Notes: generated by a model not told the origin, from the letters alone. Positions 1 through 6,146 are shown, counted from the first letter of the stretch. The stretch: 7,499 bases of DNA from Bdellovibrionales bacterium (GCA_020434645.1 JAGRAK010000096.1:1-7499), one strand, 5' to 3'. A program made the numbers and translations.

Positions 1-469
1 TGAGTACTAGAGATATTTTATTTACATCTATGTCATGGGCGAGTTCTTGCCCACGAGCCGCATCAAGTAGAGATGCTAAATTGGCTCGCAAGAGTTCGTG
101 GCCGGCTTTTATGACATTGACCCGCTCATCAGTTTGACTAAGGCCAGTGAAGATTAAGTGAGCTTTTCTCGGATGTCTGGAGGCCATCATCGCCCAAAGG
201 CGACCGACATATTGCACCTGCATAAGAATAGATACTGGGTAAAGAAGCGGTGCTGATAAAATTTGATCAGCTAGTTCAATTAGTGATCGCTCAACGATGC
301 TATCGATAAGGTCTGTTTTTTGCTTAAAGTGTCGGTAGGGCGCATTGTGACTGACGCCTGCTCGCTTTGCTATTTCTCGAAGACTCAGCCCCTCGATGCC
401 ATTTAACTTCAGCTCTTCGTCGCCGGCTTGAATAAGTGACTCTCGTAAATTGCCATGATGATATCCCAT
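1..469 (-). CDS. TetR/AcrR-family transcriptional regulator, C-terminus cut by window edge
   Basis: This is the N-terminal 156 residues of a TetR-type repressor that continues beyond base 1. The protein opens with YHHGNLRESLI, the usual start of a large TetR subfamily. A helix-turn-helix follows at residues 29-48 (SLREIAKRAGVS...YRHF), with the family's typical YRHFKQKTDLI at 45-55. The helical part after residue 60 is the start of the ligand-binding and dimerisation domain; its ligand cannot be read from sequence. The ATG at 469 is the only reasonable start, because an in-frame TAA lies seven codons upstream (488-490) with no other start between. No clear Shine-Dalgarno is visible. The gene lies 90 bp downstream of the PAP2 gene on the same strand, so it may be the last gene of that unit or have its own promoter next to the dyad at 496-512. 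Family assignment is secure; target genes are unknown. Confidence 0.93.
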   Translation of the reverse strand, partial: MGYHHGNLRESLIQAGDEELKLNGIEGLSLREIAKRAGVSHNAPYRHFKQKTDLIDSIVERSLIELADQILSAPLLYPVSILMQVQYVGRLWAMMASRHPRKAHLIFTGLSQTDERVNVIKAGHELLRANLASLLDAARGQELAHDIDVNKISLVL

Positions 470-495
470 AAGAAAATTATGCTTTGATTAGAAAA

Positions 496-512
496 TGTGG
501 TCACTGTCTACA
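496..512. promoter_or_regulatory. candidate TetR operator (17-bp imperfect dyad)
   Basis: The minus strand reads TGTAGACAGTGACCACA, an odd-length palindrome with 6 of 8 base pairs matching around a central G and perfect TGT/ACA ends. It lies 27 bp upstream of the tetR start codon, where TetR-family repressors often bind to control themselves. The position and symmetry are seen directly; the operator role is inferred. Confidence 0.3.
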
Positions 513-559
513 TAAAAAACTAGAATTAGGTCGAGGGCTTTATCGCTCGAGAAGAAATG

Positions 560-1120
560 TTAACTGAAGAGGTCGGGGTAATGGCGACTCAAGTACACTT
601 TGGCGACACTTACAACAGATAACCCGACAACTGCGCCGACGACAAAACCGCCGATGACATCAAGAGGGTAATGTTTGCCTAATATTACTCTTGAAAGCCC
701 AACCAGTGCAGCAAGTGGTATCGCCCACTTGGCATTTTTACGATTAAATGCAATGAGTATTGTAGCGGCGACGGCCATATTGGTGGCGTGGTTGCTAACA
801 AATCCCCAGCATTCGCTGCTAAGGCATTCTAAATTTAAAAAAGCAGGGCGAGGTCGCTTAAAGGTAGCTTTAAAACCGTAACGAGCCACGGCGTCTGCGA
901 CGCCAACACCAAGAGATAAAATTGAAATGCGAATGGCTGTCCATAAAAATCCGCGTTTAAAGAAAAAATAAATTGCAGCGATTGCAATAAAATACCAAGT
1001 GAATGACAGCTGAGATGCAAACTTCATGACATCATGAATATAAATGTTCTTATTATATTCGAGCGCGAGAGTAGAGGCGTCGACTTCCCACTGAAAGACT
1101 GGGATTATCATGTTCGTCAT
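560..1120 (-). CDS. PAP2-family integral membrane phosphatase
   Basis: This 186-residue membrane protein carries the full type 2 phosphatidic acid phosphatase signature. Motif 1 is K84-x6-R91-P92, motif 2 is S109-N110-H111 (in GFVSNHATN), and motif 3 is S143-R144-x5-H150-x3-D154. In this family the two histidines and the aspartate carry out phosphate transfer. The acid and base residues face the periplasm, and substrates are usually undecaprenyl diphosphate or lipid phosphates. Several hydrophobic helices surround the motifs. Cys99 and Cys104, between motifs 1 and 2, could form a periplasmic disulfide. I chose the ATG at 1120 because it overlaps the stop of the upstream hydrolase as ATGA, a typical coupling junction. 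A GTG at 1156 would add 12 residues inside the hydrolase gene. An undecaprenyl-diphosphate phosphatase role is possible but not proven. Confidence 0.92.
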   Translation of the reverse strand: MTNMIIPVFQWEVDASTLALEYNKNIYIHDVMKFASQLSFTWYFIAIAAIYFFFKRGFLWTAIRISILSLGVGVADAVARYGFKATFKRPRPAFLNLECLSSECWGFVSNHATNMAVAATILIAFNRKNAKWAIPLAALVGLSRVILGKHYPLDVIGGFVVGAVVGLSVVSVAKVYLSRHYPDLFS

Positions 1121-1878
1121 GTTGAAGAGAACTCGTGAATATGTGCGGCTGCCCACTCGGGATCATCTAAAGTTAGATCATGGCCGGCAGTTGGATGAAA
1201 TTTTATTTGAGCGCTATATTTATCTGCTAGAGATTTTGAGCACCTTGAGTCGACCATACGATCTTTTAATGAATTGAGTACGAGCACCTGAGCTGAAAGA
1301 CTGTCTGGTGATTTAAATTGCGTGGCTGTGGCAATCTGCTTGGCAATCGTGATTTTGCTAATTCGTTTATTTTTTGCAATATCAACATTTGCTTTTAATA
1401 CTTGCGCATCTTTAGCCTTGAGGTTTGAAACCATCTTTAATATGGCATGCTCCTCTTGCTCTACAGTTTTTGCCGCGGCAGCTCTTGCGAGGCAGTATAT
1501 ACCAAAAGCTGATATTCGCTGAGACATTGGTGACAGATCTTGGGCGCTGGCATTGATAAGTACTAATTTTTCAAAATCGCCTGGGTAGCGGCTCACCCAG
1601 TCCATTGCGATCATTCCGCCAAATGAAATTCCGATAAGACCAAATTTTTTTTCAACACCGTTATTCTGTGAGGCACTTGTACGATGCTCTTTTAGGTATT
1701 TTTCTCGCAAAAAATCGGTGTAACCACTTATCTTAAGCGGAGGGGAAGTCCAGTTTTCGTCTCCGACACCGGGTAAATCAATCATATGCACACGATGGTT
1801 AAGAGCCTGTAACTTTTCAGGAAAATCAAACCAGTGTTTTTTTTCTCGCGCGAGACCGCGTAATAATAGCCATTCCAT
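1117..1878 (-). CDS. alpha/beta-hydrolase fold protein
   Basis: This 253-residue soluble protein has an alpha/beta-hydrolase layout and no signal peptide, so it is probably cytoplasmic. The nucleophile elbow is GISFGG, with Ser85 as catalytic serine. The acid is probably Asp206 (LNSLKDRMV) and the base His233 (AGHDLTLDDP), each at the expected place in the fold. An LLRGL segment near the start takes the place of the common HG oxyanion motif, and MIDLPGVGD at 32-40 is the usual strand-turn after it. The middle (about 115-185) is a helical cap, where specificity is set. The ATG at 1878 is the only start before an in-frame TAA at 1903-1905. Its stop overlaps the PAP2 start, so the two are probably co-translated. 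Esterase, lipase or thioesterase activity all fit. A BioH-like role cannot be excluded, but nothing here points to biotin. Confidence 0.9.
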   Translation of the reverse strand: MEWLLLRGLAREKKHWFDFPEKLQALNHRVHMIDLPGVGDENWTSPPLKISGYTDFLREKYLKEHRTSASQNNGVEKKFGLIGISFGGMIAMDWVSRYPGDFEKLVLINASAQDLSPMSQRISAFGIYCLARAAAAKTVEQEEHAILKMVSNLKAKDAQVLKANVDIAKNKRISKITIAKQIATATQFKSPDSLSAQVLVLNSLKDRMVDSRCSKSLADKYSAQIKFHPTAGHDLTLDDPEWAAAHIHEFSST

Positions 1879-1881
1879 AAG

Positions 1882-1918
1882 ATTAGAATTTGACCATAAT
1901 TCTTAGGTAAATTCTAAT
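1882..1918. promoter_or_regulatory. perfect 10-bp inverted repeat in divergent promoter region
   Basis: ATTAGAATTT at 1882-1891 is matched by its exact reverse complement at 1909-1918, separated by 17 bp. It fills the short gap between the divergent hydrolase and aminopeptidase genes, and its right arm runs into the aminopeptidase start codon (1917). Each arm carries a TAGAAT hexamer pointing toward the gene it would serve, so the two arms could be mirrored -10 boxes of two opposed promoters. No good -35 box was found for either. A repressor operator, or a hairpin in the peptidase mRNA that hides its start codon, would also fit. Confidence 0.4.
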
Positions 1919-3128
1919 GTTTAATATGACAAAACTAATTATGACCCTCAGTGTGATGATGTTCTTTTCTTCGGCCTTTGCTAGCTCGCCCATTTTGGCC
2001 GATGCAAAACTTCTAAAGAAGCTACAAATCCCCATAATCTCTACGCAAGCCGATTTAAACATTGGTTTTGCTCGCGTAAGTGAGGCCGATAAAGAGCGCA
2101 TTTCTCGTACGGCACATGAAACCGGTAAGTGTGGCGGCTATCAAGAGCTAGAGCAGGTCAATGAACAGACGGTCTTTGAAGATTTTAAAGTGAGTCTGGC
2201 GCGTGAGAAAAAATATTTGAATTTTAAAAAGAGCCTTGTGAAGAATTTCAGATTCTCTCAGTTTGATCCAAAAATTCGTGATGCTGTTCGCGAAGTGAGT
2301 GACTCTGAAATTGGCAACTGGGTATCATGGCTTGCGGGTTTCGGCGGTCGATTTCATGCCTCAAGTAACCCGAACAAACACACGGTTGCTTTAGCAGATA
2401 AACTTCGTCAAATGGTGAGTGGGTTAGCTTACCCGGCGACTGTGACCTTGGTGCAGCACCGTCGAACACAACAAAGTTCAGTGCGGCTTCATTTAGAGGG
2501 GTCAACGCGACCACATGAGATAGTCGTTTTGGGTGGTCATTTAGACTCTATCAACTGGTCATATTTTGGCGATAAAAATCAAGCTCCAGGTGCAGATGAT
2601 AATGCTTCGGGTTCTGGAGCATTATTAGAGGCACTTCGTGTACTTTTAAAGCAGGGTCAGCCTGAGCGCAGTATTGAGCTTATGTTTTATGCTGCAGAAG
2701 AAGTGGGGCTTTATGGCTCAACTGAAATTTCTGGTGAATACAAAGCGGCAGGTAAAGATGTCGTAGCCGTATTGCAGCTCGATATGACTATGCATCCGGG
2801 TAGCGGCGAGAATGTTATTAGTTCTGAAACTGATTTCACCAGCGCGTGGCTGCGCGATTTACTTTTAGAGTGGAATAAAAACTATCTCAACGTGAAGATT
2901 ATAGCAGATGAATGTGGATACGCGTGTAGTGATCACGCTCCTTGGTACAAGAATGGGTATTCAACATTGATGCCATTTGAATCTCATACTGATAAAATGA
3001 ATAGCAAGATTCATACTCCTAATGACACTTTGAATTCTTCATCGAGTTTGAAACACGCAGCGATATTTTCAAAAATTGCCGTTATTTTTGCTATGGATCT
3101 TGCCAATTCAAATATGCGACAGCCATAG
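1917..3128 (+). CDS. secreted M28-family zinc aminopeptidase (leucyl aminopeptidase type)
   Basis: This 403-residue exported metallopeptidase closely resembles the two-zinc leucyl aminopeptidase of Vibrio proteolyticus. A signal peptide covers residues 1-22, with likely cleavage after AFA. About 105 residues follow that look like an N-terminal propeptide, and the catalytic domain starts near 128. The family's metal ligands are present: His208 (GGHLDS), bridging Asp227 (PGADDNASG), Glu262 with general base Glu261 (YAAEEVGLYGS), Asp289 (LQLDMT) and His366 (KIHTPNDT). Cys333 and Cys337 in CGYACSDH match the disulfide of the Vibrio enzyme. It should remove N-terminal, mostly hydrophobic, amino acids from peptides outside the cytoplasm. 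Unlike the Vibrio precursor, it has no C-terminal extension. The ATG at 1917 is preferred because AGG lies 9 bases upstream; an in-frame ATG at 1926 would only shorten the signal peptide. Confidence 0.96.
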   Translation: MFNMTKLIMTLSVMMFFSSAFASSPILADAKLLKKLQIPIISTQADLNIGFARVSEADKERISRTAHETGKCGGYQELEQVNEQTVFEDFKVSLAREKKYLNFKKSLVKNFRFSQFDPKIRDAVREVSDSEIGNWVSWLAGFGGRFHASSNPNKHTVALADKLRQMVSGLAYPATVTLVQHRRTQQSSVRLHLEGSTRPHEIVVLGGHLDSINWSYFGDKNQAPGADDNASGSGALLEALRVLLKQGQPERSIELMFYAAEEVGLYGSTEISGEYKAAGKDVVAVLQLDMTMHPGSGENVISSETDFTSAWLRDLLLEWNKNYLNVKIIADECGYACSDHAPWYKNGYSTLMPFESHTDKMNSKIHTPNDTLNSSSSLKHAAIFSKIAVIFAMDLANSNMRQP

Positions 3129-3215
3129 TCTCAGATTGAGGCATAACTTCATATTCAGATCAAAATTGTCGGTCGTGAATGCGTTTTTATTTTGCTTAAA
3201 ATAGTAAAATAAATA

Positions 3216-3244
3216 TTCACCCTATTTGTTTTCAACAATATATC
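3216..3244 (+). promoter_or_regulatory. candidate promoter of the lipoprotein gene
   Basis: TTCACC (3216-3221) and TATATC (3239-3244) are separated by exactly 17 bp, each matching the sigma-70 hexamers at 4 of 6 positions. Transcription would start near 3251 and give a leader of about 89 nt that contains the larger hairpins described at 3245-3324. The fit is moderate and other AT-rich hexamers are nearby. Upstream (3129-3215) I see only a weak AT hairpin (TATTTT/AAAATA, 3188-3203) and no convincing terminator for the aminopeptidase gene. Confidence 0.3.
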
Positions 3245-3324
3245 AGACTTTGGTCTAGGCTAATAAGACTTCAGATGGCACTTAACGTGCATTTGAAAGT
3301 ATTTGGCAGGTTATGCGCCAAATA
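3245..3324 (+). promoter_or_regulatory. structured 5' leader with tandem stem-loops
   Basis: Three hairpins lie one after another before the lipoprotein start. The first is small (AGAC/GTCT, 3245-3256). The second is long (3268-3300), with about 13 pairs including one G-U, two single-base bulges and a TTAAC loop. The third is a perfect 8-bp stem TATTTGGC/GCCAAATA (3300-3307 and 3317-3324) with a 9-base loop. The third ends six bases before the G-rich ribosome-binding site at 3331-3337. Its 3' arm could instead pair CCAA (3318-3321) with TTGG (3329-3332) and cover part of that site, so two exclusive folds are possible. No known riboswitch consensus was recognised. The base pairing is seen directly; a regulatory role is inferred. 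Confidence 0.4.
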
Positions 3325-3339
3325 TGAATTGGGGGAGAG

Positions 3340-4014
3340 ATGAAGCAGCGTCAGATAATATTACAAATATTAGTCACAGCGATCAGCATGAGCAGTATTT
3401 CTTTAGGGTTGATGGGTTGTAATGGTTATGAGGCTGTTAAAGCCACTGTTGACCAGGGTTCATCAGGTCTTGATCTGCCAGGTACTGGAGACAAAGTTGA
3501 CACGACAGTTAATATGGAGGCTCTTAATAAAGATTTAAGTGGAGTTGAGTCGTCACTCGCTGACGTAGAAGCCGAACTCAATCAAATTAATATAATTATG
3601 CTTGCAAATGGTAGTTCAACTTCAAATTTCGCACAAAAAAGCGTTGAGAGTGCGCTACGTAATTTGTTTGAAAAATTACTTTCAGCTGCAAATTCGACAT
3701 TTGATCAAATTCATGTATTAAGGGCTGAGGTGAATACTAGAATACAAAGTCTCGATCTTAAGAATCCAGTACATGCGGCGGCTAAGATTAAATTAGAAGA
3801 AGTGCTTGTGTATTTAAATAAACTTGAAGGCGAATTGAGTGATACCTATCTCGATCTTGTAAGTAATATTGAAACTCTTGTGATTAAGGTAGACGGAGAA
3901 ATAGCTAAAATGGATTCTCAGAGTCCTGCGACTTGGGCTATTTTACTTTATTGGCAACAGTTAAAGTTAGTTGCCTTAGAGTATCGAGATAAGCTCATCG
4001 AGATAGCGCCGTAA
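3340..4014 (+). CDS. helical lipoprotein of unknown function
   Basis: I do not recognise a family for this 224-residue protein. It starts with a type II signal peptide: a basic start (MKQRQ), a hydrophobic stretch, and the lipobox LMGC with Cys27 as the lipid-modified residue. Asn28 follows, so no Asp at +2 would hold it in the inner membrane, and outer membrane anchoring is likely. After a Gly/Ser/Asp-rich linker (about 38-55), the rest is almost entirely predicted helix with heptad-like Leu, Ile and Val spacing (about 57-85 and 100-220). This suggests an anchored helical bundle or coiled coil reaching into the periplasm. No enzyme motif is visible. The ATG is preceded by GGGGGAGAG, the strongest ribosome-binding sequence in the window, though set very close to the start. 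It has its own structured leader and terminator, so it is probably a single-gene unit. Confidence 0.85.
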   Translation: MKQRQIILQILVTAISMSSISLGLMGCNGYEAVKATVDQGSSGLDLPGTGDKVDTTVNMEALNKDLSGVESSLADVEAELNQINIIMLANGSSTSNFAQKSVESALRNLFEKLLSAANSTFDQIHVLRAEVNTRIQSLDLKNPVHAAAKIKLEEVLVYLNKLEGELSDTYLDLVSNIETLVIKVDGEIAKMDSQSPATWAILLYWQQLKLVALEYRDKLIEIAP

Positions 4015-4027
4015 ATTAAAACGGCGC
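4006..4027. terminator. shared terminator hairpin between convergent genes
   Basis: GCGCCGT (4006-4012) and ACGGCGC (4021-4027) form a perfect GC-rich 7-bp stem around an 8-base AT loop. The lipoprotein stop codon TAA (4012-4014) begins in the stem, and the MATE stop begins at the next base on the other strand. The plus strand continues CTAATTTT, a weak U-run. The minus strand has no good U-run after the stem. It may stop transcription in both directions, more convincingly in the plus one. Confidence 0.6.
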
Positions 4028-5377
4028 CTAATTTTGACTTTCGCGCAAGTGCCGATTGATGACATAGCGAAATCGTAGATCAAGTAGTATCGAAGCGACT
4101 ATAATTGATATGGCGAGCCCCAGCCATATCCCTCTGTGGATAAACCCAAAATGAAAAGCAAGCGCATAGGCGAATGTGGCGCCAACTGCCCAGTAGGCAA
4201 TAAAAGTCAAAATAGTGGGGAGTTTCACATCGCCTAAACCTCTCAATGCGCCAATGTATACAGATTGAACTCCGTCAAAAACTTGAAAGAGTGCTGCAAA
4301 AATAAAAAGTTCAGATGCAATTTTGGCTACGTTGATGTCATCAGTAAACCAATACGGGATATCATGACGGCCAAAATAAAAGAAAATGGCAAACACGGTC
4401 ATGGTGAGTGCCGCTGCGTAAACTGAGCTGAGGCTAATATGTTTTGCAGACTCCCAATGTTTTCTGCCAGCGGCAAAGCCAACGCGTACACTTGTTGCAA
4501 TTGATAGACTCATCGGAAACATAAACGTGATGCTGGCAAAGTTAATGACAACTTGGTGCGCGGCAAGCGTGTCTGTCCCCAAGACACCCATCAGGAGTGC
4601 TGCACCAACGAAAAGCCCGACTTCAAACATGTATTGTATGGCGCTAGGTCCACCTATTTTAATTAAAGATTTAAAAGCTGCTTTTTCAATTCTGCTTGAT
4701 ACGAAATCACTTAAGTAGGGTTTGTAAAAGGCTTTGTTAAAAATGAATAGGGCGAGAATAACAAAAATAACGGTACGTGAGATTAATGTGGCCAGGCCGG
4801 CTCCGGCTAAACCCATTTCGGTAAAGCCCCAGTTGCCAAATATAAAAAACCAGTTCATGACCGTGTTGAGTAAAAACCCAACGCTCAACATAATTGTTGG
4901 TGGCAATGTTTTTTCAAGGCCATCAGAAAATTGTCGAAGTGACATAAAAGGAGCGATTAAGGCAAGTGAGTAGGTCATATAGCTTAAATATTCATGGGAG
5001 TGGGCTACGACTTCTTTTGTTTGCCCAAATATTTCAAGATTAAAGCTGAGTATTTTTAAAATGCAGATAAAAATAAAACTTAAACTGAGCTGACAAATTA
5101 AACCATGTTTAAATAATAGGGCGACACGAGAGGTGTTGTCTCTCCCACGAGCATGGGCAATGAGTACAGATAGACCTGAAGAGAAGCCATAGAGTAAGAC
5201 TAAAAAAATATTCACAATGCTGTTGACGAATGAAGAGGCCGCGAGCTCGACAGTTGAGTGGTGCCCCACCATAATGGTGTCGACAAGGCCGAACAGATGT
5301 TGGCCGACCATACCGATCATAATCGGCCAGGCTAATATTAAGGTTTTTTTAATTTCGCTATTATATCGTGTGGTCAT
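4028..5377 (-). CDS. MATE-family multidrug efflux pump, NorM-like
   Basis: This 449-residue inner-membrane protein has the length and 12-helix, two-half layout of MATE transporters, which export cationic drugs or metabolites in exchange for Na+ or H+. The N-terminal half starts with ILAWPIMIGMVGQHLFGLVDTIMVG. The second half starts near residue 240 and contains AAHQVVINFASITFMFPMSL and SVRVGFAAG, a hallmark of the family. Three acidic residues match those used for cation coupling in Vibrio cholerae NorM: Asp33 (VDTIMVG), Glu252 (MFEVGLF) and Asp368 (FDGVQSVYIGALRG). The start at 5377 overlaps the 3' end of the upstream gene by 17 bp and has no Shine-Dalgarno, so translation probably depends on the upstream ribosomes. 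The family is secure; the substrate cannot be told. Confidence 0.95.
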   Translation of the reverse strand: MTTRYNSEIKKTLILAWPIMIGMVGQHLFGLVDTIMVGHHSTVELAASSFVNSIVNIFLVLLYGFSSGLSVLIAHARGRDNTSRVALLFKHGLICQLSLSFIFICILKILSFNLEIFGQTKEVVAHSHEYLSYMTYSLALIAPFMSLRQFSDGLEKTLPPTIMLSVGFLLNTVMNWFFIFGNWGFTEMGLAGAGLATLISRTVIFVILALFIFNKAFYKPYLSDFVSSRIEKAAFKSLIKIGGPSAIQYMFEVGLFVGAALLMGVLGTDTLAAHQVVINFASITFMFPMSLSIATSVRVGFAAGRKHWESAKHISLSSVYAAALTMTVFAIFFYFGRHDIPYWFTDDINVAKIASELFIFAALFQVFDGVQSVYIGALRGLGDVKLPTILTFIAYWAVGATFAYALAFHFGFIHRGIWLGLAISIIVASILLDLRFRYVINRHLRESQN

Positions 5378-5795
5378 TGTGTGTGCGTTCTATTACGACT
5401 TGCACACGGTGTTGGTCCAGACATTTTAAATTGCGTTCACCATTTACGGTAAGGTCAGCGGTGATAGAGTTTAAGCACTTTGTTCCGGGTAATACGCGAA
5501 ATGTGGTGCTCATGAGTACGGAGCCACTATTTCTACCAGTTTCATTAGGGAATTCAAAAATCTGACTTAAGCCCGATGCGTATTTTACAGAAATATTACG
5601 AATTCGTACATTGCCGCGGCAGGCTTTGGGTTTGCCGGCCAGCAAGGTGACAGTTTTAATATCGCTTGATGAACAGCTGACTCCTATATTTTTTAAACTG
5701 AGTGGGGCGTATGAGCCTACAACTTGAGCGCGCCCAGCATAAGCCAGTGGACTTGCAATTGAGAGTGAAATTATAAGCGCCAAAAATAGTCTCAT
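5361..5795 (-). CDS. small exported four-cysteine protein of unknown function
   Basis: This 144-residue protein has a clear Sec signal peptide (residues 1-20, cleavage after AYA), leaving about 124 mature residues in the periplasm or outside. The mature part looks beta-rich, with alternating segments such as VRIRNISVKY and ITADLTV. It has four cysteines (41, 59, 107 and 125), enough for two disulfides. The spacing of a lysine-containing strand after Cys41 and the TKCLNSIT segment loosely recalls DUF2541 proteins such as E. coli YaaI. I recall this similarity rather than having tested it. The ATG at 5795 is the only early methionine; AGAGGG lies just upstream but very close. It is the first gene of a two-gene unit with the MATE pump and has a plausible promoter at 5827-5855. 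Whether it helps the pump or is only co-transcribed is unknown. Confidence 0.82.
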   Translation of the reverse strand: MRLFLALIISLSIASPLAYAGRAQVVGSYAPLSLKNIGVSCSSSDIKTVTLLAGKPKACRGNVRIRNISVKYASGLSQIFEFPNETGRNSGSVLMSTTFRVLPGTKCLNSITADLTVNGERNLKCLDQHRVQVVIERTHNDHTI

Positions 5796-5826
5796 GCCCT
5801 CTTAACTGAGCAAAGGTTGTGCCTGC

Positions 5827-5855
5827 ATTTTACGAATGTGTAGTGGACTTGACAG
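5827..5855 (-). promoter_or_regulatory. promoter of the four-cysteine protein and MATE unit
   Basis: On the minus strand, CTGTCA (5855-5850) is followed after exactly 17 bp by TAAAAT (5832-5827). These match the sigma-70 consensus at 4 of 6 and 5 of 6 positions. Transcription would start near 5820, about 25 nt before the ATG at 5795. This is the best-looking promoter in the window. A consensus TTGACA on the opposite strand (5849-5854) overlaps the -35 box but has no partner -10 at the usual distance. Confidence 0.45.
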
Positions 5856-5884
5856 AGGAGATCCTTCCCTTTTTTCAGGGTGCG

Positions 5885-6058
5885 AGCAGGAGTTCTACAA
5901 GCGTGAAATAATGACACGCTAGCTGCTATTGAAATTCTTAAAATGCCCAAGGCCGCACTTTACGTTAACCCGTCTTGATGGGTGGGCACCGCCCGCCAAT
6001 TGCATGACGAGACATTATCGCAAAGCCGAGACTGGGGCATCAGTGCCCCTCTAATTTT
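5885..6058 (+). ncRNA. candidate structured non-coding RNA (strand uncertain)
   Basis: This is the core of a 388-bp stretch without a gene (5796-6183). AGCAG/CTGCT (5885-5889, 5923-5927) encloses AGCGTG/CACGCT (5900-5905, 5915-5920). Further on, GTCTTG (5972-5977) can pair with CGAGAC at 6008-6013 or its exact copy at 6027-6032. The first choice encloses a GC-rich hairpin GGTGGGC/GCCCGCC (5981-5997). A terminator-like hairpin closes the element at 6034-6049. On the plus strand a TAAAAT at 5939-5944 could be a -10 box giving a transcript of about 108 nt, but no -35 box fits. Only ORFs of about a dozen codons were noticed here, and no Rfam family was recognised. The pairings are seen; an expressed RNA is inferred. 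The rest of the gap (6059-6148) shows only a CCGGCCGG palindrome at 6076-6083. Confidence 0.3.
6034..6058 (+). terminator. terminator-like hairpin GGGGCA/TGCCCC
   Basis: A perfect 6-bp GC-rich stem (6034-6039, 6044-6049) with a TCAG loop is followed on the plus strand by TCTAATTTT. No plus-strand gene ends here, so if real it would terminate a non-coding transcript. In the minus direction there is no U-run after the stem, which makes it a poor terminator for the ApbE gene. Confidence 0.4.
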
Positions 6059-6146
6059 GAATTCGCATTAATAATCCGGCCGGCTTTCAAGCACAAGACA
6101 GATGAAACAACTGAATTTCGGATTCAATTCAATTTTTGAAACCTAT

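Noticed and set aside
512..550. Possible terminator after the PAP2 gene (TCGAG/CTCGA stem, then TTTTTT on the minus strand)
   Set aside because: The stem is only 5 bp with a 10-base loop, and the T-run lies 11 bases or more beyond it, so it is too weak to annotate.
4527..5429. Several plus-strand open frames of 60-80 codons opposite the MATE gene and its neighbour
   Set aside because: They lie antisense to well-supported genes, lack ribosome sites and encode no recognisable domain.
5849..5877. Plus-strand promoter from the consensus TTGACA at 5849-5854
   Set aside because: No acceptable -10 box is found 16-18 bp downstream, only TTTTCA-like sequence. The same bases serve a better minus-strand promoter.
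5942..5977. Eleven-codon ORF starting ATGCCCAAG inside the gene-free region
   Set aside because: It has no ribosome-binding site and is too short to support from sequence alone. The ATG falls within the candidate RNA structure.
6019..6027. CGCAAAGCC, resembling part of the c-di-GMP-I (GEMM) riboswitch core
   Set aside because: The other conserved GEMM segments, a GCACAGGGCAAACC-like part upstream and a GGTTACCG-like part downstream, are missing, and no gene follows on that strand.
6076..6083. CCGGCCGG palindrome
   Set aside because: It is a single short GC palindrome with no second copy seen and no other feature around it.
6121..6140. GGATTC-like sequence resembling a tRNA T-arm
   Set aside because: There is no matching acceptor stem, anticodon arm or D-arm around it.
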